A stretch of 64,000 nt of DNA. Source: Variovorax brevis. Lineage in GTDB: Bacteria; Pseudomonadota; Gammaproteobacteria; Burkholderiales; Burkholderiaceae_C. Location: positions 1-64,000 of the forward strand of contig NZ_JASZYG010000013.1 in assembly GCF_030317105.1 (NCBI RefSeq), given 5' to 3'. The position numbers and the translations under genes were made by a program. The notes under the pieces were generated by a model that saw only the letters and a program-made list of their open reading frames with translations, was not told the origin of the DNA and ran no database searches. This document shows, in pieces, positions 33,983 through 44,125 of this stretch (its first letter is position 1; the number at the start of each line of letters is the position of its first letter).

Positions 33983-34469
33983 ACAAATCCACCTTCTTCA
34001 ACGAATCAAGCTCGGCATCGCACTTCTGGAGCGCAAACCGCCGCGCGCCATCCTCAAGCCCACCCTGCTGCTGACGATCGCCAGAGGCCCGATGACGCGA
34101 AGCGAAGGCGGAACGAATCCCGTCTTGCACGCCCGAACTGGAAAACACTCTGAGCCCGATAGATCGATCTGAACGGCCAATGCGGACACGCGAACCAGTT
34201 TGCTTCTTCATGCTTGAAGCCTAAAGAGGGCATCGCGATCGTCTTGTGAGCGGAATGCCCGTCGGGCAGTGGGAGAGGCTGCGCACATTGCCGCCCTGCG
34301 AACGAGGCGGTGCTCGGAATGCGCGTAGGCGCACAGGGCAAGTCGAGGGCAGCCAGCACCTGCAGAGGGGCGATCCGTCCGTACGAGAAATTCGTGCTGC
34401 CGCGGGCGCTGGACGGAAGTGCAACGGTTTCGCTTCCGCAGCAACCGACGAGACGGCCCGGCGGGTTTT
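33983..34469. other. Intergenic stretch between DUF3443 and stress-protein genes
   Basis: Contains a minus-strand frame 33972-34211 that overlaps the DUF3443 start by 11 bases, but its sequence matches no family, and alternative frames look no worse. I see no tRNA, terminator or repeat. Confidence 0.4.
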
Positions 34470-35477
34470 TCAGAACTTTGAGCGCATGGCCGACGGCGCC
34501 GGCGAATCCGTGATGCGCCAGGGTCTTCCTGGCATTGCAGCTGGGTCTGACCGATCTGGCGTCTCGGGCGTGCCAGCGCGCATCCGACGCACAACCCGGG
34601 GTTCTGCCGCCAGACGATTGGCTGCGCGTGCGCTCATCGCGGCTTGATAATCATGGGGTACAACCAGAACATCACCGGTGCCATGACGGAGCACGCCCTG
34701 CGCCACGCTTTCAAACAGGAAGTCCACGGCTGCCGACGAAGGGTGCTTGCCGACAACGATGAGCTCAGCCCCGCTTCGTTGCTGCTGCACAACCACCTGC
34801 CTCGCCGGGTTTCCGTGCCCGATGGTGGACTGCACACGATTGCGGCGCGCATCGCAGGAGTCTGTCAGCCAGAACATGCGGTCCTGTGCGTACCGTCGGC
34901 ACTCCTCGCGGTACGCCTTGATGGCCTGTTCCGCAACCTCTGCATAGCGAAGCTTGCCCTCATTGGCGGTGCTGACCGCATGGAACAGCTCGACCTGTGC
35001 ATCCTTGCCGAGCGCGAACCCGAGCTCGACCAGGCAGCGCGACGCTTGCGAGAAGTCGACAGCGACGACCAGGCTGCGATACGGCCCGTTGGCTGCCTCC
35101 CGCACGACGAGAACCGGGCGCTGGCATTTCCGAAGCACGCCTGCCACCGGCTGACCCCGGAAGAATGGCCGAATCCCCCTGACCGGCGCAGTGCCCCAGA
35201 CCAAGAGGTCGGCGCATCGAGCTGCCGGGAGGATGTCCTCGGGCGCGAACGCTGCTCGGCTCACTGAGTGCACGCGGATGGCATGACGCTGACCGAGCTG
35301 CAGCGCATGGTGCGCGAGCCGGCATTCCGCATCGGGGGGCGGAGGTTCACCGGGGTATGAGAAGTAGATGAGCTTGAGTGTCGCACCGTGCTCTGCGCAT
35401 AGCTGAGCTGCGCGAGAGAGGGCGTTGTGGCCGCGTGCGGAGAAATCGGTGACAGCAAGGATGGAACGTGGGGTCAT
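34470..35477 (-). CDS. Tandem-domain universal stress protein
   Basis: 335 residues with two USP folds. The first (residues 1 to about 140) opens with SILAVTDFSARGHNALSRAA and ends VLRKCQRPVLVVRE. The second (about 145-285) begins SLVVAVDFSQAS, with VEL-FHAVS, and ends VLRHGTGDVLVVPHD. The ATP-binding G-x2-G-x9-G-S/T motif is only partly kept: VGKHPSSAAVDFLFESVAQGVLR. A basic, Pro/Arg-rich tail of about 50 residues follows and is unlike the family. USP proteins accumulate under starvation and low oxygen. Near the lxa-like locus, but no FNR-type box is visible directly upstream. Confidence 0.93.
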   Translation of the reverse strand: MTPRSILAVTDFSARGHNALSRAAQLCAEHGATLKLIYFSYPGEPPPPDAECRLAHHALQLGQRHAIRVHSVSRAAFAPEDILPAARCADLLVWGTAPVRGIRPFFRGQPVAGVLRKCQRPVLVVREAANGPYRSLVVAVDFSQASRCLVELGFALGKDAQVELFHAVSTANEGKLRYAEVAEQAIKAYREECRRYAQDRMFWLTDSCDARRNRVQSTIGHGNPARQVVVQQQRSGAELIVVGKHPSSAAVDFLFESVAQGVLRHGTGDVLVVPHDYQAAMSARAANRLAAEPRVVRRMRAGTPETPDRSDPAAMPGRPWRITDSPAPSAMRSKF

Positions 35478-35608
35478 GGCAGAACGACTTTCGAACTGGT
35501 TTGCGCCACGCTTCGGCGCCGGGGGACGAAGCCTGGGAGCAGCGCGGTGAAGGGGAGCCTCGAATGCGAAGCGGGGGCATGGCCCAACTGCGTTGAGCAG
35601 TTGCCCGA

Positions 35609-36010
35609 CTACTTTTGGTAGTCGCCCGTGGCCTCAGGCTGAAAGAGGATGGCCGTGACTTCAGCAGCGCAGTCGTTGCCATTCGGCGATTGCCACCTCG
35701 CGATGTCCCCGACCTTCAGGCCCAGCAGGCTGCTGCCAACCGGAGAGAGCACCGAAATGAAGCCGGCCGTGGGCTCGGCATCCCCTGGATAGCAGACAGT
35801 GAGCGTTTGACGCCGGAGGGTATGCACGTCGACGAGCTCGACTCGCGAGTACATGGTCACGACGTCGGAAGGCACCGCGCGGGAGCTCGTCACCTCTGCG
35901 CTTGCCAGCAGTTCGGCCAAGTGTGGTGGAAGCTCGCGCCCGAGCAGTTTTCCAAGACGGGCGAAGTCAAGGTCGGTGAGCGTGCGCTCGCCGTAAATCG
36001 TTGCATGCAT
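35609..36010 (-). CDS. Rnk/GreA-GreB C-terminal family protein
   Basis: 133 residues, the usual size for Rnk. A short helical N-terminal part (LTDLDFARLGKLLG) replaces the long coiled coil of GreA, followed by a FKBP-like domain: SDVVTMYSRVELVDV, ADEPTAGFISVLSPVGSSLLGLKVGD-type blocks. Rnk binds the RNA polymerase secondary channel and antagonises Gre factors, and was originally reported as a regulator of nucleoside diphosphate kinase. GreA-like proteins in stress loci may modulate transcription during ppGpp response. Residue SPVGSSLLGLKVGD is clearly visible at 88-101. Single gene. Confidence 0.92.
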   Translation of the reverse strand: MHATIYGERTLTDLDFARLGKLLGRELPPHLAELLASAEVTSSRAVPSDVVTMYSRVELVDVHTLRRQTLTVCYPGDAEPTAGFISVLSPVGSSLLGLKVGDIARWQSPNGNDCAAEVTAILFQPEATGDYQK

Positions 36011-37047
36011 TGACGCACTCCATCGAATGCGAGCGAAGTCCGGGCAGGACGGCGCTCGCTACCGCGCGAGGCTTTGTGCCCGGCGGTTGATGGTTGCGCT
36101 GAAAGGGGAGAAAGCGAACCGCCGGGCTCAGGAATGTGCTGGCGTCAGCTGGCGACGCACCTTCTTTGCGACCGCACGTGCGCAGGTCGCTGCAAGAAGC
36201 AGTGCGGCCAGGGCAACGTGGGTGCAAACAAGGGTGGTGGTCATGCAGCGAGTGTAGGCCGTAGCGTGTCGTCATGGCGATTGCACCGGCAATAGCCTCA
36301 CGCCGTTTGCCAGATTGAAGCCGCCACCGAGCGGTAAGCGCAGATGCGGGCGCCGCGGGTTCGACGCAGGCGGACCTGCCCGGCTGCTTTTTGGAGGCAT
36401 CTGTACAGCTGGCGTGGACCCCGAACGCCGGTTCGCGAAACGTCAAAGAGGCCGTTCGACGCCGTTGCGTTGGCCGCTGCATGCGACCTGCTGTCGGAGT
36501 CAGGTTCCGAGGGACACTGGTCATACGGCAACGGTGTCGAAGTCAGCTTGCAGCCTCCGCCGCCGTTCGGCTTCCAACCTTGAAGTGGGGTCAGTCTGGA
36601 CTCGAAGCACGATTGGCGAATGCAGGGACGGTTCATCAACCGATTCGGGGTTCAGGGCCGCTCGCATTGAACAGCAACTGCAACTGGGTTGCAATTTGTT
36701 GCCAGCTACGCCCATGATCTTGCGCCAGGCATGCACCCTTGGGCGCGGTGGCGTGCGGCCTGCCCGTACGCTGCTGTTGGCACGCAAGCAAGCGCGCACA
36801 ACGCACCCTGCACTTTGGACGCATCCACCATCGCCGTGTGCTGCCTCAACGTGGGCGCGGCGAACGGAAGCGGCCCGGGCGTGCGGCCGAGCTTGATCGC
36901 CGCGTGGTAAAGGTCGACTACGGCCCGTCTTTGCAGTTCGCGCGTGCGCGTGAAGACAACAACCAAGCCTGAACATGCGGTTCATTCAACACACATCCAA
37001 AGTCCAAGTGGGCTCAGGCGTTGCCAGGCCAGCCACGGCGTGGACAC
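36011..37047. other. 1-kb stretch with only one doubtful short gene
   Basis: Frames are open on both strands without family resemblance; two minus-strand frames at 36521-36985 and 36706-36966 were considered and not accepted. A 38-residue candidate lies at 36128-36244. No transposon ends, tRNA or terminator were seen. Confidence 0.4.
36128..36244 (-). CDS. Possible small single-span membrane protein (38 aa)
   Basis: Starts MTTTLVCTHVALAALLLAA and ends KKVRRQLTPAHS. One hydrophobic helix at residues 5-19 is followed by a basic segment, which follows the positive-inside rule with a cytoplasmic C-terminus. No Shine-Dalgarno motif precedes the ATG at 36244. Real coding is possible but unproven. 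Confidence 0.3.
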   Translation of the reverse strand: MTTTLVCTHVALAALLLAATCARAVAKKVRRQLTPAHS

Positions 37048-38841
37048 TCAGTACAACGACGCAAGACCCTTGCGAACGGCTTCGGGCACGTTGGGCTCGG
37101 CCGCAATGTGCTCCAGGAAGTTCGGGTCATCGGCCACCGTGAGGGGATCCAGTTCAAGGGGCACCAGGATGCTGGACAGCTTCGGCGCCGCGAGACCCAC
37201 CGTTTGCATGGCCGGGCCGGTGAAGTCCTGCGGACCGTTGAACGGAAGGCGAGGGCGCTGGTCCATGCCCGTGTTGCTGATCTCGTCCAGAGCCAGTGTC
37301 CACACGAGTGGCCGCGGTGCATCCAGGGCACCCAGCGCGGCTCGTGCTGGCATGGCCTGAGGGTTCTCGATTTCGCGTGCGAGTTCCGGCAATCTGGCGA
37401 AGGCTTCTTTCAGCGCAGCTTTGGCGGAGCCGAGCGAAACCTTGGCGACGTCCGGATCGCCGCTCGCCTGTTCCAGAAAAATGGTGCGGTCGCGTCCACC
37501 CACCGTGAGTGACTCGCCACTGGCGCCCAGTGCCTTCATGGTCGCCGGCAGACCATAGCGCGCGATGCCGTTGATCATCACGAGGTTGATGGACGTCTCT
37601 TTGGCTTTGATGAGCGCCTCGTAGGGCTCGCCGCTGGTGCCGTTGACGACCACCAGGTCTGCGCGTTTGCCGGCTTCCAGCGAACCCAGCGCACCCTGCC
37701 ATTTGAGGATGGCCGCAGCATCGCGCGTGGCCATGGCCACCAGGTCCCTGGCGCTGAAGGCGCCACTGAGCATGTGCTGTGAATACAGCCATGCAACCTT
37801 GAGTTCGCCGAGCAGGTTCTTGCTGCCCGAAGGCGACCAGTCGCTGCCGATGCCGATGCGCACGTTTGCAGCGCGCGCGGCATCCACCTGCGCCGTCCCG
37901 CCATACAGCAGCAGGTTGCTCAGGGGTGACCAGATCATCGAGCCGCCGAACTTGCCGAGCACCTTGAAGTCGTCAGCCGTCAGTCCCGCGGAATGAATGG
38001 CGGCCAGGCGATCGTTGATGGCCCACTCGTCCGGCGCGACCTCCAGTGCCAGAAAGTGCTTTCGTGCCTCGGAAGTCGTGGCGCCCGCTGGCGTGACGCC
38101 TTCGCTCATGTGCAGCAGAAAGCAACTGTCTTCCTTGCCCAGGCGTGCCATGAACGCGCGTGCATCCTTGGCGTCCACGTCGGCGATGCGCGCCTGTGCC
38201 TCGGACAACGCGGGGTCATCGGTCTTCTCCACGTTGCGCAGGATGCCCCGGTAGTAGCGCTGCACACCCGCGTTGCTGTTGAGCATGATCCCCTGGCTGG
38301 TCGTGACACCACCGAGAAGGCACTTGCATTCGACATAGCGCACCAGAGGTGCGAGCAGGGCGGCTTGGCCCTGTGGATCGCGGTACTGCCCGACGACGGT
38401 CATCGGTCCGCTGATGAGTTTGCGGTAGTCCGGATGCTGGGGCCACTGCCCGCGGTTGTTGAAGAGCTTCGGTACCGGACTCCACAAAGCCAATGCGTTG
38501 TAGCTCAGGTGGTTGTGCAGTTCGATCAGGCCCGGATAGATGGTTCCCCGCGTCGCGACGACGGGAACATTTTCAAAACCCGCCGGAGGCGCGTCGCCCT
38601 TGCTTTGGATGGCCACGATGGATCCATTGCCGATGTAGACGACGCCAGCCTTCTTGACGCTGAAGCTGTCGTCCATGGTCACCACCCGACCGCTGATGGC
38701 GATCCGGGGGCTCGTGAGCGGGTCGATGGGTACAGCAGCCTGGGCTGCGGCGGCACGCAAGGCAGACGAGGGCGCTACCGCCTTGCCGCCCTTGACCCTG
38801 CTTCCGGCGAGCGGAAACCAGCTTCGCTTTCTCTCGCTCAT
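37048..38841 (-). CDS. Amidohydrolase-family protein (metal-dependent hydrolase)
   Basis: 597 residues from the ATG at 38841 (MSERKRSWFPLAG). A composite beta-sandwich plus TIM-barrel amidohydrolase: RIAISGRVVTMDDSFS at the N-terminus, then YPGLIELHNHLSYN, where only HNH of the usual H-x-H motif is present. Other features are LLHMSEG, WAINDRLAAIHSAGLT and IGIGSDWSPSGSKNLL with the catalytic Asp, then GKRADLVVVNG. It is longer than most cytosine-deaminase-type relatives (about 450), with an extra C-terminal domain of about 130 residues. Its ATG overlaps the TGA of the upstream glycosylase-like gene. Substrate unknown; no signal peptide. Confidence 0.9.
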   Translation of the reverse strand: MSERKRSWFPLAGSRVKGGKAVAPSSALRAAAAQAAVPIDPLTSPRIAISGRVVTMDDSFSVKKAGVVYIGNGSIVAIQSKGDAPPAGFENVPVVATRGTIYPGLIELHNHLSYNALALWSPVPKLFNNRGQWPQHPDYRKLISGPMTVVGQYRDPQGQAALLAPLVRYVECKCLLGGVTTSQGIMLNSNAGVQRYYRGILRNVEKTDDPALSEAQARIADVDAKDARAFMARLGKEDSCFLLHMSEGVTPAGATTSEARKHFLALEVAPDEWAINDRLAAIHSAGLTADDFKVLGKFGGSMIWSPLSNLLLYGGTAQVDAARAANVRIGIGSDWSPSGSKNLLGELKVAWLYSQHMLSGAFSARDLVAMATRDAAAILKWQGALGSLEAGKRADLVVVNGTSGEPYEALIKAKETSINLVMINGIARYGLPATMKALGASGESLTVGGRDRTIFLEQASGDPDVAKVSLGSAKAALKEAFARLPELAREIENPQAMPARAALGALDAPRPLVWTLALDEISNTGMDQRPRLPFNGPQDFTGPAMQTVGLAAPKLSSILVPLELDPLTVADDPNFLEHIAAEPNVPEAVRKGLASLY

Positions 38842-39653
38842 GCAAGCACCCCCCTGGTCACCGTGATCGTGATGTTGCGGCGCTTGGCCAACTCGTCCGC
38901 GCCTTTGCGCGTGGCCCAGCCATCGTTGTCGCGCATCCAGGCGGGAAGGCCGGCGGGATAGTCGATCTCCGGAATCGGCAGGCGATCGCCTTCTGCCCAT
39001 GCGGCGCCGTAGGGCACAAGGGGCGTCGGCGCGTCCGGATGCGCCAGGCTCGAATGCACCGCCTGCAGCGCTGCGTTCCAGTTGCCCAGCATTTTGGTGG
39101 TGGCGAGCGCAAGCTTGGCCCGGTCGCCACCGGACGAACTCTCCGGCTGCGTGGGGTGCGTCACCGCGGCGTAGGCCACGTCAAGCGCCTGTCCCTGGGG
39201 TGTTGACTTCCAAGCGGTCCACGCAGCATCGGCCGCCTGCCCCAGCGCAACGACGACTTCGATTTCTTGCCCAACCAGCAGGGCCTGCAGCCAGCGGTTG
39301 CGGTAGTCGATCAGCGCGGGGTTCTTGCGCGTCGCGGCCTTGACGCTGCCGTACACGCTGTAGAGGTAGGTGTTGATGAACACGTAGCTCGCGGTGATGC
39401 CGAGCTTGGCCAGCAGGCCCTGCACCCTGCGCCCGGCCTCGCCGACGAGGATGCGCCGAATGATGGTCTCGTGCTGGGCAGGGTCCTGACCGATCACGAG
39501 CACGCGCGCCGAGCCATCGAGCCGGCCACGGTGGAAGATCGGACCCCACTCGACCCGGAACTGGTCGACCGGATAGACGGTGGCGTCGGGATAGTCCGAG
39601 CAGAGCGTGAGGAACGGCTCGGCAACGTATCCTGGATCAAACGGGTGTGACAT
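38838..39653 (-). CDS. Uracil-DNA glycosylase superfamily protein
   Basis: 271 residues from the ATG at 39653 (MSHPFDPGYVAEPF), preceded by AGGAGG; the open frame upstream is not family-like. The UDG fold is indicated by VLVIGQDPAQHETIIRR (the GQDP water-activating motif), FINTYLYSVYG, VVVALGQAADAAW and a THPTQPES segment resembling motif 2 (HP-S). Members excise uracil or other damaged bases, or are inactive family relatives. The downstream amidohydrolase overlaps by four bases (ATGA), giving translational coupling between a glycosylase-fold protein and an amidohydrolase, an unusual partnership. Confidence 0.87.
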   Translation of the reverse strand: MSHPFDPGYVAEPFLTLCSDYPDATVYPVDQFRVEWGPIFHRGRLDGSARVLVIGQDPAQHETIIRRILVGEAGRRVQGLLAKLGITASYVFINTYLYSVYGSVKAATRKNPALIDYRNRWLQALLVGQEIEVVVALGQAADAAWTAWKSTPQGQALDVAYAAVTHPTQPESSSGGDRAKLALATTKMLGNWNAALQAVHSSLAHPDAPTPLVPYGAAWAEGDRLPIPEIDYPAGLPAWMRDNDGWATRKGADELAKRRNITITVTRGVLA

Positions 39654-40534
39654 GCGCTTCCCTCCTGACGACCGCGGCGGAACGCGCGCACCGCAAGGGT
39701 CGCGGGCGGGCGTCTGGCAAGCGTAGTCCGCAGGTCGGAACGCGGCAATACAACTTTCTGGGAGGGAAAGCATATGTCGTCCGGATCGCCGCCTGGGCGT
39801 CCGGTTTGTGGGTGCCGCTGGCGTCCCTCGCTGCGACAAGCAGTTTTGGCCGCCATGGTGAACCTTCTTGACAGGGCCGGGAAGTGACCATTCAGCGACC
39901 AATCCTCTCGCGCAATCCCGGCGGCGTCCTCGCTCGTTGGAAGGCTGCACCAGCCAGGCGCACGCCCGGGATGATCCCGGCTCGACGGCCGAGCACCTTG
40001 CGGCCAAACGCGCCTCAGCCAGTCACCAGTGAAGAACACCGGAAGATCGCGTGCTTCACGGCCACCCGGGACGACGAGAGCCGGCCCGATTCACGCCAAT
40101 GTGAACCTGGAGCAACGCCTTCCCGATGCCTGTGTCATGACTCGCACGGAAGTTGTGGCGTGTCTCCTCCAGAGTGTTTGATCCCCACTGCTTTTCAAAC
40201 GGTGAAAGCCAAGTATGGACATCCTCGTCGATTCGTTCCCCGTTCACATCATGGCGGTGACCGGCTTGACCGACGTGGCGCGCGGGTTCGAAGCCGGCGC
40301 GCGCGAGGTCCGTGCTGATCCATTGGCGCGGGCTGCGTGTGCACCTCCGATCGGGGCGCTTGCTGGCGTTCAAAGTTGCCCTGAAGAAGAGGTGGTCCGC
40401 CGACACTCCCGGCCGCTGGGATCGACGCGACCCGATGGCGCCCGCGCGATGCGCAGCCATCCCGCATTTGCCACGCGTGTCGGGCTGCCATACTCCGCGC
40501 TGGATTTTTCACGCGCCCAAGAAAGAGAGTATTC
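39654..40534. other. Intergenic stretch with no intact gene
   Basis: About 880 bases upstream of the glycosylase-like gene and DUF4337. A minus-strand frame at 40056-40460 and a plus-strand frame at 40215-40649 were examined and show no domain. The promoter for DUF4337 must be near the right end. Confidence 0.4.
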
Positions 40535-41143
40535 ATGTCAGGTCACGGTTTTCATGTGCACGGTCCGCACGATCACGAGTTGGAGCACGCAGCGTCGGGT
40601 GCACATCACGCTTCGGCGCCAGAAGGCCAACCCGCCCATGCCGGCATGACGAGCCAGATTGCGGTGTGCACCGCGATCATCGCCACCGTCGGGGCGATCT
40701 TTTCGTACATGGGTGGGGCCACCCAGGCCAATGCGGGCCTGTACAAGAACAACGCCGCGATCAAGAAGACCGAGGCGTCCAACCAATGGAACTACTACCA
40801 ATCCAAGAGCACGAAGCAATCGCTCGCCGAGTTCGCGCGCGATACCTCGAGCGACGACCGCAAGCAGGCCTGGCAGGAGAGGGCCGCGCGCTACGAACGG
40901 GAGAAGGCAGAAATCCAGAGCTCTGCCCAGAAGCTGGAAGGCGAGGCCGAAGACTGGGACCGCAAGTCCGAAGCCCAGATGCACGAACACCATCGCTGGG
41001 CCCAGGCCACCACAGTACTGCAAGTGTCGATTGCGCTCGCAGCGATCGCCTTGCTGACGCGCAAGAAATGGCTTGAGCGCAGCATGTTCGGTGTTGCCGC
41101 CGCCGGGCTGGTGGTTGGCCTGCTGGCCGCGCTGCACATCTGA
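40535..41143 (+). CDS. DUF4337 membrane protein
   Basis: 202 residues. The N-terminal 37 residues are rich in His (GHGFHVHGPHDHELEH), then a transmembrane segment (QIAVCTAIIATVGAIFSYMGG, about residues 41-60). A charged central helix rich in Lys, Glu and Gln (residues 70-150) follows, likely a coiled coil facing the cytoplasm or periplasm. Two more hydrophobic segments (about 159-178 and 185-200) end the protein. This architecture and the NAGLYKNNAAIKKTEASNQWNYYQSKS string are characteristic of DUF4337. Function unknown. The His-rich N-terminus might bind metal, which is inference. Confidence 0.88.
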   Translation: MSGHGFHVHGPHDHELEHAASGAHHASAPEGQPAHAGMTSQIAVCTAIIATVGAIFSYMGGATQANAGLYKNNAAIKKTEASNQWNYYQSKSTKQSLAEFARDTSSDDRKQAWQERAARYEREKAEIQSSAQKLEGEAEDWDRKSEAQMHEHHRWAQATTVLQVSIALAAIALLTRKKWLERSMFGVAAAGLVVGLLAALHI

Positions 41144-41235
41144 GTTTCGGCCGTTCATTCGGCGCTGAACGCTACATTCATCGACGCCGCCGGACGTCCC
41201 CGGATTGGCCGTGCGACCGCTGGTGCCCAAGGGAT

Positions 41236-41600
41236 GGCTGGTGGTTCAGGACATCGACCGCATCCTATCGGCTCTTCGGGCCCCCATTGGCAATACCGAC
41301 ATGCCGGATGGCAATCTGTCGTTCGGACCGGTCCATCAAAGCCAGGTCCATGTGCTGCAGCTGGCGCCCCTCTACGACATGCTGCCGATGGCATGCGCAC
41401 CTGTGCGCGGCGGCGAATTGCCGCCTCGCCGCCATGCGCCACGACTGCCGCTGCCAGCCGAAGCATCCGCCTGGGCCGCGGCTTCGCGCGCAGCGCTCGC
41501 CTTCTGGAGGTTGGCGGGGCCTGACCGGCGCCTCGGTTCAGGGTTCCGTCAGGCCTGCAGGGACAACGCAGCGCTGCTCAGCGAGTTCGCCAAACGCTGA
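41236..41600 (+). pseudogene. HipA-like kinase relic (C-terminal part)
   Basis: The frame encodes the C-terminal third of a HipA/YjjJ-type protein kinase: IGNTDMPDGNLSF, LAPLYDMLPM, APVRGGELPPRR, then FRQACRDNAALLSEF. In active relatives the first motif reads N-T-D-x-H-x-x-N; here His is replaced by Pro, and about 300 N-terminal residues including the ATP-binding part are missing. The segment just before (RILSALRAP) has also lost a few residues. With no start, promoter or antitoxin partner it is best read as debris of a toxin-antitoxin or solitary HipA gene. Confidence 0.72.
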
Positions 41601-42479
41601 GTCGCTGCGCCTGCGGGGCAAAAGACAGCAGCTCGCGCCAGCGCCGGCCGCAGAAAAGGTTCATCCGTTCCAAACGGGCGGCAAAGTGGGACGTCCCATG
41701 TGCCTGGCGCACCTTGCGGTCAGGCCGCATGCAGCAAGGGATTGGCCCTTCCGGAAAGCAAACCTGATTCCGCTGGCGCGGTGCGACCAAGTTTCACCGA
41801 TGGCGGCGGGTGTCGCGGCCGCGCCCGCTCCTGGCGCAACGCATCTGTAGACCGTTGGCCGCGCACAACCGCGCGAGGAACAGCAACTGGGGTGGTGCTT
41901 GCCGCGAAAGGGTACTCCAGCAACTGTGCGTCGAGCTGAAGTCCGATGATGACCGCAGCGCCGACGAACGGAAGCCCGTCGATAGTGACGTCGGAAGAGT
42001 CGATCCTGAAAGTTGGTGTCACGCTGGCAAAAGGGGCAGGGGCAAGGGCGCACCCCCTCCCACCCGCCCAATTGGGTATGCGCACCGCCGCGAGTCGAAT
42101 TAGACTGATCACGCGTTCCCTGACCGTGCAATGCCGGTGAGGGTGCGCGATGGTAAAGGCCTGCCCTGCCCATGGAATGGAGTCGCAACTACACGCCATG
42201 GCAGCCGATAGCTAAGCTAGCACGCGCCGCTGTACGCGATGCACGGCGTCGACAGCGACGCAAGATCGGCATTGAACGCCGTCGGCCGCGGCCCGACCGC
42301 GTTCGCCGCGAGGCCGCGCGCCCCGACCTGAGCGGCCTGTTCGTGTGGCTCAACGAGATCATCTTCAAGCGAAACACGCGGACGGTGGAGGCGGCGATGC
42401 CCGCACAAGCCCGCACCCGGCTGACACGCTTCTCTTCAGGAAAAACCTGCTTCGCCCCCGTTCCGAAAGGAAGGACTTC
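41601..42479. other. Intergenic stretch with no intact gene
   Basis: About 880 bases. Minus-strand frames (41661-42188, 41720-42199) contain short hydrophobic patches but no domain. I see nothing in it beyond the ribosome binding site GGAAGG of the amidohydrolase at its right edge. Confidence 0.4.
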
Positions 42480-43292
42480 ATGTGGCAAATCCATTTCAAC
42501 GCAACAAACCTGGTCGCGCGCCATCGAGGCACGCTGCCCGTGCTCATCACCTGTCCGCACGGCGGTGTGGCCGATGTTGCGGGCGTGCTGCCGCGCAGCG
42601 GCCGCCAGGGGTGCATCTTCGAGTCGTCGCGCGACGTCGACACCAACCTGGTCGCCGCAGGGGTGGCGCAGCGCGTGCTGGAGATCTTCGGCGAGGCGCC
42701 CTATGTCGTGATCGCCGAGTTCCATCGCAAGTTCATCGACGCCAACCGGTCGCGGGAATGCGGCTTCGAGGTCGACGCGGCAGCACCGTTCTACGACGAG
42801 TACCACGACACTGTGCGCGCCTTCGTCGACGAGATCCGCGCCGACAACGGCGGGCTGGGCCTTCTGTTCGACATCCACGGAACGCAAGGTATTGCGTCGG
42901 ATCCGGCACAGATCTTCCTCGGAACGGCGCGAGATGAGGAGGACGGCATCGCGCGGTTGCGCGCTGCGGACCCGCAAGTGTTGGCGCGCAGGCGTAGCTT
43001 GCGCGGCTTCCTTGAGGCCGGTGGCTACCGCGTCTCGCCGCCGGACCCCAACGGCACCGAGGTGCCGCAGTTCAACGGCGGTTTCACAATCAGGACGTAC
43101 GGCAGTTCCCATCCCGACGGGCTCGACGCGATGCAGCTGGAAATCACGAGGCCGTTGCGTATCGATCCCACCGAACGCGGGCGACTGATCGAAGTGCTGG
43201 CCTTCGCGTTCGGCAACCTCGTGGGCCGCTATGCCGATTCGCACACCTTGACCACGGCGCTCGTCTCGCGTTTCGGCGCTTTCGGTTCCTGA
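42480..43292 (+). CDS. N-formylglutamate amidohydrolase family protein
   Basis: 270 residues from the ATG at 42480 with GGAAGG upstream; the frame is open upstream but only as GC-rich noise. The FGase family hydrolyses N-formylglutamate and related formyl amides with a metal. Visible signatures are LITCPHGGVADV near the N-terminus, EFHRKFIDANRS with probable metal ligands, LLFDIHGTQG and a C-terminal MQLEITRPLRID. Size matches the family. In the histidine-degradation pathway this activity is HutG, but no other hut gene is nearby. It lies just before the truncated Acs gene. Exact substrate not determined. Confidence 0.85.
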   Translation: MWQIHFNATNLVARHRGTLPVLITCPHGGVADVAGVLPRSGRQGCIFESSRDVDTNLVAAGVAQRVLEIFGEAPYVVIAEFHRKFIDANRSRECGFEVDAAAPFYDEYHDTVRAFVDEIRADNGGLGLLFDIHGTQGIASDPAQIFLGTARDEEDGIARLRAADPQVLARRRSLRGFLEAGGYRVSPPDPNGTEVPQFNGGFTIRTYGSSHPDGLDAMQLEITRPLRIDPTERGRLIEVLAFAFGNLVGRYADSHTLTTALVSRFGAFGS

Positions 43293-43512
43293 CCCGCGAC
43301 CCACGCACAGGAGCAGTGCAATACCACGGTTTCCATCACGTCGCATGACGCCGTCCAGCAGTCCGCCACCGCGGATCTGCAGGTGGTGCTCAGGCGAACG
43401 ATTGTGCGGCCATCAGAATGGCACCGGTGCCAAGGCGGGCGGCCGCCGACGAACTACCTCGGGTACCTTGCCGTTTCAGCGCGCTGCCATCCAGGGAGGC
43501 CAGTTGATAGGC

Positions 43513-44094
<582 letters not shown>

Positions 44095-44125
44095 GCGTTC
44101 TGTGCCCTCTCAAGGAGACTCGAGC

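Noticed and set aside
33972..34211. Minus-strand frame overlapping the start of the DUF3443 gene
   Set aside because: It has no recognisable domain and competing frames look equally open; considered as a DUF2844 partner but does not resemble it.
36521..36985. Minus-strand frames of about 150 and 86 codons
   Set aside because: No family, mixed codon use, overlapping in different frames.
40215..40649. Plus-strand frame of 144 codons before DUF4337
   Set aside because: Overlaps the well-supported DUF4337 start and has no domain.
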